This document shows, piece by piece, positions 33,345 to 41,528 of a DNA stretch of 41,528 nt. The DNA is from Bacillota bacterium (GTDB lineage Bacteria; Bacillota; Sulfobacillia; JAJZYS01; JAJYTV01): positions 1 to 41,528 of the forward strand of contig JAJZQO010000017.1 of NCBI GenBank assembly GCA_021847575.1. Reading direction: 5' to 3'. Every line of letters starts with the position of its first letter. The first letter of the stretch is position 1. The notes under the pieces are model-generated. The model was not told the origin of the DNA, searched no databases, and saw only the letters and a program-made list of their open reading frames with translations. Position numbers and translations under genes: made by a program.

Positions 33345-33854
33345 ATGCGGTTTCAAGTGCGCCGCATCGCGGCCGCCGCGGCTGCGCTGATTCTCACCCT
33401 GGGGGCGCTTTTCGGCCTGCAGCGCTGGATCTTCCAGACCCAGACGTCGGCGCCGCTCAAGATGCAGCTCGAGCGCGTGGCCGGGGTCCGCAGCGTGACG
33501 CTCGACTTTGCGAACTCGCCGGGTGTCGTGCATGTCGCCCTGAGGCGCGTGTCCGACATCGAAACGACATATGGGCGCCTTGCCGGGCGCATCGAGGCCC
33601 TGGCGCCGGGCGCCGCGCTCGACATCGCGGGAACGTCCGATGCGCGCCTTGCAGCGGCCGCCCAGGACCTTAGCTTCTCCATAGCCCAGGGTCTTGCGAC
33701 CGGCCAATTTGTGGCGATGCGCCAGAACATCCTGGCGCAGGGCAGGCGGGCCGGTGTCGTGGCCCGCGTCTACATCGACCAGCAGAACGTCTACCTCGCC
33801 CTCTACGACAAGGCGCACGCCGACTATTTCGTCTATCCCAGGGGGGCTAAGTAA
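33345..33854 (+). CDS. membrane-anchored protein of unknown function
   Basis: 169 residues. A basic start (MRFQVRRI) and one hydrophobic helix (about 8-26, alanine-rich then LILTLGALFGL) are followed by about 140 residues predicted outside. The outer part alternates beta-like segments (VRSVTLDFANSPGVVHVAL, ARVYIDQQNVYLALYD) with helices, and it has no Cys. I do not recognise the family. The ATG has AGAGGAGG eight bases upstream. Only three bases separate it from the FtsH-like gene, so the two are certainly cotranscribed and probably coupled. An adaptor, regulator or substrate of that protease is a reasonable guess, but nothing in the sequence proves it. Confidence 0.75.
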   Translation: MRFQVRRIAAAAAALILTLGALFGLQRWIFQTQTSAPLKMQLERVAGVRSVTLDFANSPGVVHVALRRVSDIETTYGRLAGRIEALAPGAALDIAGTSDARLAAAAQDLSFSIAQGLATGQFVAMRQNILAQGRRAGVVARVYIDQQNVYLALYDKAHADYFVYPRGAK

Positions 33855-33857
33855 GCC

Positions 33858-35375
33858 ATGTGGAAATGGGTGCTCGGCGGCGTCGCGCTGGGGGTCATGA
33901 TCTTCCTGCTGACGCTTGGCATCGACCTTTTGCCGGTCGCGTTGCTGCTCGGCCTGGTCGTCCTCCTGCTCAACATGCCGGCGGTCATGGGCATGACGCG
34001 GCACTTCGCCCAGCCCGTGCGGGCGTCGGCAGGCGGCATGATCAGCTTCCAGGACATCGGTGGCCAGGCGTCAGCCAAGCAGGAACTGGTGGAGGCACTC
34101 GACTTTCTGCAGGACCCGGAGGCGGTGCAGGAACTGGGTATCCGACCGCTCAAGGGAATCCTGCTCACCGGGCCGCCAGGCACGGGGAAGACGCTTCTCG
34201 CACGAGCGGCGGCCCAGTACACGGGATCCGCGTTCCTCGCGGCGGCCGGCTCGGAGTTCATCGAGATGTACGCCGGCGTCGGCGCCCAGCGCGTGCGCGA
34301 TCTTTTCAACCGCGCGCGGCAACTTGCGCGCGAGCAGACGCGGCAGGCCGCGATCATCTTCATCGACGAGATCGAGGTGCTGGGCGGCAAGCGCGGACAG
34401 AACCAGGGACACCTTGAATACGATCAGACCATCAACCAGCTGCTGGTCGAGATGGACGGCCTGCGCAGCGCCAAGGATGACGTCCAGATCCTCGTCATGG
34501 CAGCGACCAACCGTGCGGACCTCCTGGACGAAGCGCTGATGCGTCCGGGCCGCTTCGACCGCATCGTGCGCGTCGAGCTGCCCGACCGTGCGGCGCGCCG
34601 CGAGATCCTCGCGCTGCACACGCGCCAGAAGCCCCTGGCCGACGACGTCGACCTCGACCGCATCGCCCGCGAGACCTTCGGTTTTTCGGGCGCGCACCTC
34701 GAGTCTCTGACAAACGAGGCCGCGATCATCGCCATGCGCAAGGGGCTACGCCAGATTCACCAGGAACATTTCATCGAGGCGGTCGACAAGGTGATGCTCG
34801 GCGAGAAGCTTGACCGACGCCCCACACGCGAGGAACTGGAACGGGTCGCGCTGCACGAGTCCGGGCACGCGCTCGTGGCCGAGGTTCTCAGGCCGGGTTC
34901 GGTCGCGTCGATCACCATCACGTCGCGTGGCGGGGCCCTCGGCTATGTGCGCCAGGCGCCGCAGGATGACCGCTACCTGCACACCAGCCAGGAGATCGAG
35001 GATGACATCTCCGTCGCGCTGGCGGGCATGCTGGCGGAGGAGCTGACGCTCGGCGGACGCAGCACAGGGGCCCTGCAGGACTTCGAGCAGGCGTTCGACC
35101 GCGGTCGCCTGCTGATCTTCTCGGGCATGTCGCAGCTTGGCGTGGTGAGCGAAGAGACGCTGCCGGAGTCCGAGCTGCATCTCGCGCTGACACAGGTCGT
35201 GCACGAGGTGGAGACGAAGGTGCGGGAGCTCCTCCTCGCGCATGTCGAGGATCTGCGCGTGGCCGCCGCCAGGCTGTGCGAGTCCGAGCGGCTGGGCGGT
35301 GCGGAACTCCGGCGGATCTGCGGCCTGCCGGAACTGGGGGAGCCTGTCGAGGAGGAGATTGCGGCGGCACCCTAG
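33858..35375 (+). CDS. short FtsH-like AAA+ zinc metalloprotease
   Basis: 505 residues. Two hydrophobic helices at about 3-21 and 24-42 are joined by only a few residues. The AAA+ domain follows: Walker A GPPGTGKT, pore loop EMYAGVG, Walker B IIFIDEIEVLG, and the second region of homology ATNRADLLDEALMRPGRFDR. The protease domain has the zinc site HESGH and a third ligand, Asp, in TGALQDFEQA. All key catalytic residues are present. The usual FtsH of 600-640 residues has a periplasmic domain of about 70 residues between its helices and a longer C-terminus; both are missing here. It should degrade membrane or cytoplasmic proteins in an ATP-driven hexamer. It is probably a paralogue beside a full-length ftsH elsewhere. 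Confidence 0.9.
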   Translation: MWKWVLGGVALGVMIFLLTLGIDLLPVALLLGLVVLLLNMPAVMGMTRHFAQPVRASAGGMISFQDIGGQASAKQELVEALDFLQDPEAVQELGIRPLKGILLTGPPGTGKTLLARAAAQYTGSAFLAAAGSEFIEMYAGVGAQRVRDLFNRARQLAREQTRQAAIIFIDEIEVLGGKRGQNQGHLEYDQTINQLLVEMDGLRSAKDDVQILVMAATNRADLLDEALMRPGRFDRIVRVELPDRAARREILALHTRQKPLADDVDLDRIARETFGFSGAHLESLTNEAAIIAMRKGLRQIHQEHFIEAVDKVMLGEKLDRRPTREELERVALHESGHALVAEVLRPGSVASITITSRGGALGYVRQAPQDDRYLHTSQEIEDDISVALAGMLAEELTLGGRSTGALQDFEQAFDRGRLLIFSGMSQLGVVSEETLPESELHLALTQVVHEVETKVRELLLAHVEDLRVAAARLCESERLGGAELRRICGLPELGEPVEEEIAAAP

Positions 35376-35386
35376 GAGGCAACGCG

Positions 35387-36604
35387 ATGCGCGGCGAGAT
35401 CCTGTCGGTCGGTACCGAGCTGCTGTTGGGCCAGATCGTGAACACGAACGCCCGCGAGCTGGCACTGCGACTCGCGGAAGCGGGCGTGTTCGTCTATTAT
35501 CAGGTTACGGTGGGTGATAATCGGCAGCGGTTGCTCGCGGCCTACCGCGAAGCGCTTGGCCGCTCAGATGTCATTGTCGTTACGGGTGGGCTTGGTCCGA
35601 CCTACGACGACTTGACCAAGGAGACGCTCGCCGAGGCTCTCGGCGTTCCACTCGTGGTTGACGAGCGGGCCATGCAGGATCTCAGGGCGTGGTTCGCGTC
35701 GCGCAATCTGCAGATGACGGCCATCCAGGAAAAGCAGGCACAGTGCCCTGCGGGAGCCCAACTGCTGCGCAATCCGGTCGGAACAGCGCCAGGTGTGCTC
35801 TGGCAGGGAGACGGCAAGCTCATCGCGCTCCTGCCGGGCCCACCGCACGAGATGCGGGCCATCTTCGAGGACTCCGTCTTTCCGCGCATCCGCGCGCTGA
35901 GCGGGGAGCACCTGCAGAGCCGGGTGCTGCACGTCACGGGCATCGGCGAGGCGGCCGTCCAGGAACGCTGTGCGGACCTGATGGCGGGAGAGAACCCTAC
36001 CGTCGCCCCATACGCGAAGCTCGCGGAGGTGGAGCTGCGCATCACGGCGCGCGCCGAGGACGACGGCACCGCCCGGGACATGCTCGCTCCGGTCGTGTCG
36101 GAAGTGCGCCGCAGGCTCGGCTGGCACGTCTACGGCGAAGGCGAAGCGAGGCTCGAGGACGCGACCGGCGAGGAACTTGCCCGCCAGGGACTCACGGTGG
36201 CCACGGTGGAGTCTGTGACGGGCGGTCTCGTGGCAGCGCGCCTGATCGCTCACCCGGGCGCCAGCGGTTACGTGCAGGGCGGACTCGTGGCGTACCGGCT
36301 CGAGCAAAAGAGAAATCTGATCGGACTCTCCGACGTGGCTGTCGGCGACGGCGTCTCGGCGGAACTGGCGCAGGAATTGGCCAGGGCGGCCACGCGTCAG
36401 TTCGCCGCCGACGTCGGGATCGGCACCTGCGGCTTCGCGGGGCCGACGGGACGGCAGGTCGGACTTGTCTACCTGGCGGTCGCCGGCACCAAGGGCGAGC
36501 GCGCACGCGAGTTCAGGCTCGGGGCGACGCGCGACGAGATCCGTCAGAGAGCGGCCCAATGGGCCCTGACGCTGCTTTGGCAGCAGTTGCATGAGGAGGC
36601 GTAG
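35387..36604 (+). CDS. cinA: CinA-like competence/damage-inducible protein
   Basis: 405 residues in two domains. The N-terminal part (about 1-170; EILSVGTELLLGQIVNTNA, VTGGLGPTYDDLTKE, LPGPPHEM) is the molybdopterin-binding-like COG1058 domain with ADP-ribose pyrophosphatase activity in characterised members. The C-terminal part (about 260-400) is the PncC-type nicotinamide-mononucleotide amidase domain. In the latter, the usual AESCTGG reads VESVTGG, and the GPGGGTPEKPVG loop is shortened to GPTGRQVG. The amidase activity is therefore less certain. ATG at 35387 with TAGGAGG eight bases upstream. The position close to recA is the usual one in Firmicutes, where the two can be coexpressed. Confidence 0.92.
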   Translation: MRGEILSVGTELLLGQIVNTNARELALRLAEAGVFVYYQVTVGDNRQRLLAAYREALGRSDVIVVTGGLGPTYDDLTKETLAEALGVPLVVDERAMQDLRAWFASRNLQMTAIQEKQAQCPAGAQLLRNPVGTAPGVLWQGDGKLIALLPGPPHEMRAIFEDSVFPRIRALSGEHLQSRVLHVTGIGEAAVQERCADLMAGENPTVAPYAKLAEVELRITARAEDDGTARDMLAPVVSEVRRRLGWHVYGEGEARLEDATGEELARQGLTVATVESVTGGLVAARLIAHPGASGYVQGGLVAYRLEQKRNLIGLSDVAVGDGVSAELAQELARAATRQFAADVGIGTCGFAGPTGRQVGLVYLAVAGTKGERAREFRLGATRDEIRQRAAQWALTLLWQQLHEEA

Positions 36605-36666
36605 TGCTTTTGTCGGAAGACGATAAGATCGGTCTACCCAAGCCCGTGGTACTGGGCGAGGTCAAC

Positions 36667-38241
36667 ATGGAGAACAAGTTCGCAGCGCTCGGCATCTCGC
36701 CGCGTGTTTTGAAGGCCATCGAGGAGATGGGCTTCGAGGAGCCGTCGCCCATCCAGGAGCGCACGATACCCGCAGCCCTTGAGGGCAGGGACGTCATCGG
36801 GCGCGCCCAGACGGGAACAGGCAAGACGGCCGCGTTCGGCATCCCGATCGTCGAGAAGCTGGACCGCACGAGCGGTACCCAGGCTCTCGTGATCACGCCG
36901 ACGCGGGAACTCGCGCTGCAGGTTTCGGAGGAGATCGCGCGCATCGGGCGCTTCAGGGGCGTAAAGACGCTGCCCGTGTACGGCGGGCAGCCCTATGAGC
37001 GGCAGATCCGCGCCATGCGCATGGGCGTGCCCATCATCATCGGCACGCCTGGCCGCCTGCTGGACCACCTGGGGCGTGGCACCCTCGACCTGCAGCACCT
37101 CAAGGTGCTGGTCCTGGATGAGGCGGACGAGATGCTGGACATGGGCTTCATCGAGGACATCGAGAAGATCATGGCGAGCGCGCCCGCGGAGCGCCAGACG
37201 ATGCTGTTCTCGGCCACGTTCCCGGCGGAGATCGAGCGGCTGTCGCGCCGCTACCTGAAAGACCCCCTGCGCATCGCCATCGCCCCTGAGCAGGTGACGG
37301 TGCCCCAGACGGAGCAGGCCTTCTACGAGGTGCGCGGCCACGACCGCATCGAGGCCCTGAGCCGCATCCTCGACATCGAGAGTGTGGAGAGAGGCATCAT
37401 CTTCTGCCGCACGAAGAAGGAAGTGGACGAGCTCAGCGAGGCCCTCAGGGCCAGGGGCTATCTGGCCGCGGGCATCCACGGCGACCTGACGCAGCGTGAC
37501 CGCGAGCGCGTCCTGACGCGTTTCCGGCAGGCAGACATCGAGCTGCTCGTGGCGACCGACGTGGCCGCGCGCGGCCTCGACATCGAGAATGTCAGCCACG
37601 TCATCAACTACGAGATCCCGCAGGACTCCGAGGCCTACGTCCACCGCATCGGCCGCACTGGGCGCGCCGGGCGGAGCGGCGTCGCCATCACCCTGATCGA
37701 GCCGAAGGAGTTCCGCCAGCTGCGCGACCTCGAGCGGGGCATCGGCATGCGCATCCAGCGGCGGGAACTGCCGTCGCTCGAGGACCTCTGGGACAAGCGG
37801 CGCGAGCGGCTCAAGGAGGAGGTCCGGGCCGTCCTGCGCTCGGGCCGGCGACTCGTCGAACTGCGCGAAGTGGTGAAGGAACTGCTTGAGGACGAGGGCG
37901 AGGCGGACTCGCTCGACGTCGCCGCCGCGGCGCTGCACCTGCACGTCGCCGGCGCCCAGGCGCCGGAGGAGGATTTCGGCGACACAGGCGCGGAACCCGG
38001 CATGGTGCGGCTCTTCGTGAACGTCGGACGCGCCCAGGGGGTCCTGCCGGCGGATATCGTGCGTGCGGTCGCCAACCTGTCCGGCATCGCCGGCAGCGTG
38101 ATCGGCGTGATCGACATCTACGACCGGTTCACGTTTGTCGAGGTGCCGAAAGCTGAAGCGAGCCGCGTGATGCAGGCTCTTCAGAGTGGACAGATCAAGG
38201 GCCGGAACATCAACGTCGAACCGGCCCGCCGGCGCAGCTGA
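36667..38241 (+). CDS. DEAD-box ATP-dependent RNA helicase (CshA/DeaD-like)
   Basis: 524 residues. All DEAD-box motifs are present: Q motif GFEEPSPIQ, motif I AQTGTGKT, Ia PTRELA, II DEAD, III SAT, and VI HRIGRTGRAG. The C-terminal 75 residues (GMVRLFVNVGRAQGVLPADI to the basic end) are a DbpA-type RNA-binding domain, as in DeaD/CshA proteins acting in ribosome assembly and cold adaptation. I prefer the ATG at 36667 (MENKFAALGIS), which matches the family N-terminus. A GTG at 36604, overlapping the cinA stop and preceded by GAGGAGG, would add 21 residues. A helicase between cinA and recA is not part of the usual arrangement. Confidence 0.93.
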   Translation: MENKFAALGISPRVLKAIEEMGFEEPSPIQERTIPAALEGRDVIGRAQTGTGKTAAFGIPIVEKLDRTSGTQALVITPTRELALQVSEEIARIGRFRGVKTLPVYGGQPYERQIRAMRMGVPIIIGTPGRLLDHLGRGTLDLQHLKVLVLDEADEMLDMGFIEDIEKIMASAPAERQTMLFSATFPAEIERLSRRYLKDPLRIAIAPEQVTVPQTEQAFYEVRGHDRIEALSRILDIESVERGIIFCRTKKEVDELSEALRARGYLAAGIHGDLTQRDRERVLTRFRQADIELLVATDVAARGLDIENVSHVINYEIPQDSEAYVHRIGRTGRAGRSGVAITLIEPKEFRQLRDLERGIGMRIQRRELPSLEDLWDKRRERLKEEVRAVLRSGRRLVELREVVKELLEDEGEADSLDVAAAALHLHVAGAQAPEEDFGDTGAEPGMVRLFVNVGRAQGVLPADIVRAVANLSGIAGSVIGVIDIYDRFTFVEVPKAEASRVMQALQSGQIKGRNINVEPARRRS

Positions 38242-38290
38242 CGCAATCCGGGGCGGGGCGCCCGCCCCTTTGTCGTGCGGGAGGTCAGCC

Positions 38291-38839
38291 ATGCCGCGCC
38301 TCTTCGTCGCCCTCGGCAGCATTCCGGTGGGCGAGGATCTCCAGCGGCGGATCGCGGCGGTCTGTGCGGGCCTGCCCGCTGTCCGTCCGACGTCCGCCGA
38401 ATCCCGCCACGTGACGCTCGCCTTCATCGGTGAGGTCCCTGCGTCGCGCCTGCCACCGATCGAGGCGGCATGCGCCGCCGCGGCCGGCCAGGGCCGCGCG
38501 GAGGAGTACGTCCTCGACCGGCTGGGCGGCTTTCCAGGGCCAAAGGCGCGCATCGTCGCCTTGACCGGCGCGGCGCCGCCAGGCCTTGTGGGTCTCGCGG
38601 CGGATCTCGGCGAGCGCTTGCGCGCGGCGGGGCTGGACGTCGACCGGCGGCCCTTGCGCTTGCACGTGACGATTGCCCGTCTGCGCGACACTGGTCGCAT
38701 TCCCGCTCAAGCGATCGCTCCACTGCGTGTAATGGCAGAGGAAATCCGACTGTACGAGAGCGAACTTCTCCCTGCCGGAGCGCGTTATCATCTCATCTCG
38801 ACTTACGCCCTTCCAAATGGGCAAGGCCCTTCGGCATAG
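38291..38839 (+). CDS. thpR: RNA 2',3'-cyclic phosphodiesterase (LigT/ThpR)
   Basis: 182 residues of the 2H phosphoesterase family, with the two catalytic histidine motifs HVTL (near residue 40) and HVTI (near residue 123) in the two lobes. These enzymes open 2',3'-cyclic phosphates on RNA ends and were first described as RNA ligases. ATG at 38291 with GGGAGG six bases upstream. The position just before recA is common in clostridia and Symbiobacterium-type genomes. It is 30 bases from recA and should be cotranscribed with it. Confidence 0.9.
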   Translation: MPRLFVALGSIPVGEDLQRRIAAVCAGLPAVRPTSAESRHVTLAFIGEVPASRLPPIEAACAAAAGQGRAEEYVLDRLGGFPGPKARIVALTGAAPPGLVGLAADLGERLRAAGLDVDRRPLRLHVTIARLRDTGRIPAQAIAPLRVMAEEIRLYESELLPAGARYHLISTYALPNGQGPSA

Positions 38840-38869
38840 CTCCGCAACGTCCTGGAAGGTGGGATCGGG

Positions 38870-40972
38870 TTGGACCGCGAGCGGGCGCTGGACATCGCCC
38901 TGGCCCAGATCGAGAAACAGTTCGGCAAGGGCTCCATCATGAGGCTCGGCGAGGCATCCGCCGGCATGAACATCGATGTCATCCCCACGGGGGCCATCGC
39001 GCTCGATGCGGCGCTCGGCGTCGGCGGCGTGCCGCGCGGTCGCATCGTCGAGATCTTCGGGCCCGAATCCTCCGGCAAGACGACCGTCGCCCTGCACATC
39101 GTCGCCGAGGCGCAGAAGCTGGGCGGCATCGCGGCCTTCATCGACGCGGAGCATGCGCTCGATCCTGCCTACGCGCACCACCTCGGCGTCAACATCGACG
39201 AACTCCTGATCTCGCAGCCCGACACGGGCGAGCAGGCGCTGGAGATCGCCGAGGCCCTGGTACGCTCCGGCGCGATCGACGTCATCGTCATCGACTCGGT
39301 CGCGGCGCTCGTGCCGAAGGCGGAGATCGAGGGCGAGATGGGCGATGCCCACGTGGGACTGCAGGCCAGGCTGATGTCGCAGGCCCTGCGCAAGCTCACG
39401 GGGGCCATCTCGAAGAGCCGTTCGACCGCGATCTTCATCAACCAGATGCGGGAAAAGGTCGGCGTGATGTTCGGCTGTCTCTCCTACAAGAGCCGAGTGC
39501 GCTTGGCGGACGGCCGGGCGGAGTGGATTGGCCGCATCGTGAACCGCAGGCTGCCGGTTGAAGTTCTTTCCTGGGACCCCGCCCGCGGCGACATGGTACC
39601 TCGGCGCGTGGTGAGCTGGTTCAACAACGGCCGGACGGAACGCTTCCTGCAGGTCACCGCGCAATATCCAGGCGGCAATGGCCGCGCGCAGGTGAGTTGC
39701 ACCGAGGACCATCCCATCCTGACACCGCGCGGGTATCGCCGGGCGCGGAAACTCCGGATCGGCGACGAGGTCATGGTCGCCGTCGAGCACCGGTTGAGCC
39801 CTGGGCAGCGGCAGGTGATCCTGGGCGGCCTGATGGGCGACGGCCTGCTGTCGCCGGCTGGGCGCCAGGCCCGTTCTGTGCGTTTCCGCATGGGCCATGG
39901 GCAGAAGCAGATTCCCTATGTTGCGTGGAAGGCGTCGCTGCTTGGCGATGTCGCAAAGGCGCACTCTCAGGCCGGCAAAACCGCCGGATCCGTCAACACG
40001 ATGCCGCTGCCGGAACTCTACCCGCTCTACCGTGAAGTCTACCTTTCCGGCGGCAAGCATTTCAGCCAGGACTACCTGAGGAGCCTCACGCCGCTCGGCA
40101 TCGCGCTGTGGGTCATGGATGCCGGCAGCCTCGCGCTGCGCGACAAGACCGGGAGCCGGGGCCGCTACGACATCGCGGTGGCACAGATGGATCTGGAGAC
40201 CCGGGCCAACGTGGCTGCGTGGCTGACGGAACTGTTGCAAGTCCCTGTCACCGTGGAGACCATGGGAGCGCAGAAGAAGGCGCATTTGCGTCTCGGCCAG
40301 GAAGCGACCGATCGCCTCAGCGAACTGATCGCACCGCATGTTCCGCCCGAGATGGACGATAAGCTGCTTTCCCAGCATCGGGGCCGGTTTGCCCCACCGC
40401 AGCCACAGGCGGTCGAGCCCGTCCTGAGGCCGATGCCCGCCAAGGTGATCGACATCCACGAGAAGCCGATCACGCGTGGCCTGAACCGCTTCGACATCGA
40501 GGTGGAAGGCTCGCACAACTTCCTCGCCGACCGTATCATCGTGCACAACAGCCCCGAAACGACCCCAGGCGGCCGGGCCCTGAAGTTCTACGCCTCGGTG
40601 CGCCTGGACGTGAGACGGATCGAGTCTCTCAAGCAGGGGGCGGAAGTGGTCGGCAACCGCACGCGGGTGCGCGTCGTCAAGAACAAGGTGGCGCCGCCCT
40701 TCAAGCAGGCGGAGTTCGACATCATCTACGGTGAGGGCATCTCCAAGGAGGGCAGCCTCGTCGACTTCGGCACCGAGATGGACATCATCCAGAAGAGCGG
40801 CGCCTGGTACTCGTACGCGGGTGAGCGCCTCGGCCAGGGGCGCGAGAACGTGCGCGACCACCTGAAGCAGCATCCCGACTTGGCGCGCGAGATCGAAACC
40901 CGTATCCGTGAGTCGCTCAAGGCGGCGAAACTGCCGCCAGGCGGCGATCAGGAAGCTCCCGACGCGGAGTAA
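38870..40972 (+). CDS. recA: recombinase RecA interrupted by an intein
   Basis: A 700-residue precursor. Residues 1-202 and 561-700 together give a 342-residue RecA, the normal length, and join as [13 protein letters not shown], which is the uninterrupted RecA sequence. The ATPase core has Walker A GPESSGKT at 62-69 and the usual IDAEHALDP and IFINQM segments. The C-terminal part has [17 protein letters not shown] and [14 protein letters not shown]. RecA forms filaments on single-stranded DNA, drives strand exchange and triggers LexA cleavage. It starts at a TTG with AAGGTGGG upstream; the family N-terminus begins here. Because the intein sits in the loop L2 region, splicing is required for function. 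recX follows after three bases. Confidence 0.97.
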   Translation: MDRERALDIALAQIEKQFGKGSIMRLGEASAGMNIDVIPTGAIALDAALGVGGVPRGRIVEIFGPESSGKTTVALHIVAEAQKLGGIAAFIDAEHALDPAYAHHLGVNIDELLISQPDTGEQALEIAEALVRSGAIDVIVIDSVAALVPKAEIEGEMGDAHVGLQARLMSQALRKLTGAISKSRSTAIFINQMREKVGVMFGCLSYKSRVRLADGRAEWIGRIVNRRLPVEVLSWDPARGDMVPRRVVSWFNNGRTERFLQVTAQYPGGNGRAQVSCTEDHPILTPRGYRRARKLRIGDEVMVAVEHRLSPGQRQVILGGLMGDGLLSPAGRQARSVRFRMGHGQKQIPYVAWKASLLGDVAKAHSQAGKTAGSVNTMPLPELYPLYREVYLSGGKHFSQDYLRSLTPLGIALWVMDAGSLALRDKTGSRGRYDIAVAQMDLETRANVAAWLTELLQVPVTVETMGAQKKAHLRLGQEATDRLSELIAPHVPPEMDDKLLSQHRGRFAPPQPQAVEPVLRPMPAKVIDIHEKPITRGLNRFDIEVEGSHNFLADRIIVHNSPETTPGGRALKFYASVRLDVRRIESLKQGAEVVGNRTRVRVVKNKVAPPFKQAEFDIIYGEGISKEGSLVDFGTEMDIIQKSGAWYSYAGERLGQGRENVRDHLKQHPDLAREIETRIRESLKAAKLPPGGDQEAPDAE
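39476..40549 (+). mobile_element. RecA intein with degenerate LAGLIDADG endonuclease
   Basis: 358 residues from Cys1 (CLSYKSRV) to the C-terminal His-Asn (IIVHN), followed by Ser as the +1 residue. Splicing block B (TEDHPIL) and block F ([15 protein letters not shown]) are intact, so class 1 protein splicing should work. The middle holds a LAGLIDADG homing endonuclease. Its first motif, LGGLMGDG, keeps the catalytic Asp (intein residue 122), but the second reads WVMDAGS, with Ala at intein residue 216 where the metal-binding acidic residue is expected. The site, between GVMFG and SPETT, and phrases such as VSWFNNG, LMGDG and RFDIEVEG are shared with the Mycobacterium leprae RecA intein as I remember it, not with that of M. 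tuberculosis, which is inserted further downstream. Confidence 0.95.
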
Positions 40973-40975
40973 GGG

Positions 40976-41440
40976 ATGGCTCGGGACGCGTGGGAGGAGC
41001 TTCTCACACTGCTGGACCGTCGCGCACTGACGTCGGCCGAGGCGGAAGAGGCCCTGGCGGACAGGGGATGCGCGCGGTCCAAGGCGAGAGCCGCGGTGGC
41101 CAAGGCGCGCCGGCTCGGACTGATCGACGATCGCAGGGTCGCGGAGGAGATCGCGGAGCGTGGCGGCGGCGGGGCGCCGCAAGGGGTCCTGCGCGTACGG
41201 CACGACCTCGAGAGGCGCAGGGTGCCGACGCCTGTGGCCGAGCAGGCGCTCGCCTCGGTTGACGACCTCGCCCGCTGCAGGGATGCCCTGAGGGCCTACC
41301 TCGAGCGCCGCGGACGCCCCACGGACGCGCGGAGCCTCACCCGGCTCATCGGCCACCTCGGCCGCCGCGGCTTCACGGAGGAGTCGGTGCGGGAGGTTCT
41401 GGCGCAGGCAGGCATCGAGCCCAACTGGGACGATGCTTGA
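40976..41440 (+). CDS. recX: regulatory protein RecX
   Basis: 154 residues, helical and rich in Arg, Ala and Glu. The arrangement of three-helix repeats (LDRRALTSAEAEEALADRG, RRLGLIDDRRVAEEI, LIGHLGRRGFTEESVREVL) and the position directly after recA identify RecX. RecX binds RecA filaments and limits or reverses their activity. ATG at 40976 three bases after the recA stop, with GGAGTAAGGG overlapping the recA end, so translation is coupled. Shorter than the 260-residue Bacillus protein but in the normal range for other bacteria. The 88 bases to the window end show no gene; rny often follows. Confidence 0.9.
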   Translation: MARDAWEELLTLLDRRALTSAEAEEALADRGCARSKARAAVAKARRLGLIDDRRVAEEIAERGGGGAPQGVLRVRHDLERRRVPTPVAEQALASVDDLARCRDALRAYLERRGRPTDARSLTRLIGHLGRRGFTEESVREVLAQAGIEPNWDDA

Positions 41441-41528
41441 CGCTACCCCGGTGCTCTGTAAGAATCGCATCAGAATGCCGTTTCCAGGATTGACTGTGAG
41501 ATAGCTTGTAAGCGAGCGGAGACAGAGA

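Noticed and set aside
38285-41470. A very long open frame (over 1000 codons) on the minus strand opposite recA and thpR
   Set aside because: It lies antisense to clearly recognised thpR, recA and recX. Long antisense frames are expected in GC-rich coding DNA and its translation matches no family.

Overview
The window is GC-rich DNA, densely packed with genes that often overlap by 4-15 bases. It looks like the chromosome of a Gram-positive, probably spore-forming bacterium from a deep, GC-rich Firmicutes lineage of the Sulfobacillus/Thermaerobacter/Symbiobacterium kind. The evidence is spoVR and prkA, a PdaB-type polysaccharide deacetylase, a YaaL/DUF2508 protein, the S-layer pyruvyl transferase csaB, a DacF-like D,D-carboxypeptidase, a BcrC-type phosphatase and the cinA-thpR-recA-recX block. 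I cannot name the genus. GTG and TTG starts are common, including TTG for prkA, dnaK, wecC and recA.

Layout, left to right. (1) 1-3037: the end of a membrane-anchored LuxR-type regulator, a 733-base gap, then a four-gene membrane operon: a 41-residue peptide, a b6-like four-haem-ligand cytochrome b, a bitopic protein with a large outside domain, and an 87-residue membrane protein. No Rieske protein or PEWY-type second half of cytochrome b is present. (2) 3483-10224: spoVR, an acyl-CoA ligase, a dienelactone-hydrolase-family enzyme, prkA, bcrC and an OsmC-family protein. (3) 10378-12246, minus strand: an OatA-like O-acetyltransferase with its own terminator, then a 665-base gap. (4) 12912-17488: an acyl-CoA degradation operon (acyl-CoA dehydrogenase, biotin carrier, carboxyltransferase, HMG-CoA lyase, enoyl-CoA hydratase) resembling the leucine/isovalerate yng operon of Bacillus but with no biotin carboxylase. 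It runs on into asnS, rodZ and dacF.

(5) 20747-22791: a solitary dnaK with a near-consensus promoter, a leader hairpin and a terminator, without hrcA, grpE or dnaJ. (6) 23045-33170: a cell-wall polysaccharide region. On the minus strand csaB-murJ-GT4-GT4 form one tightly coupled operon. Divergent from it are a DUF4330 protein and an O-antigen ligase/polymerase. Facing these from the right are pdaB-wecC-wecG and a DUF2508 gene. Together they could make UDP-ManNAcA, add ManNAc-type sugars to a lipid carrier, flip and polymerise the product, and pyruvylate it for S-layer anchoring. (7) 33345-41440: an unknown anchored protein coupled to a minimal FtsH-like protease, then cinA, a DEAD-box helicase, thpR, recA and recX.

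The most striking element is a 358-residue intein in RecA at the site used by Mycobacterium leprae RecA. Its splicing residues are intact, but the catalytic aspartate of its second LAGLIDADG motif is replaced by alanine, so it probably still splices but no longer homes. Other points worth a look are the Rieske-less cytochrome b operon, the mini-FtsH pair, and a shared -10 element that seems to drive csaB and the DUF4330 gene in opposite directions. No tRNA, rRNA, CRISPR array or insertion sequence was seen. The last 88 bases, after recX, hold no gene I can identify.
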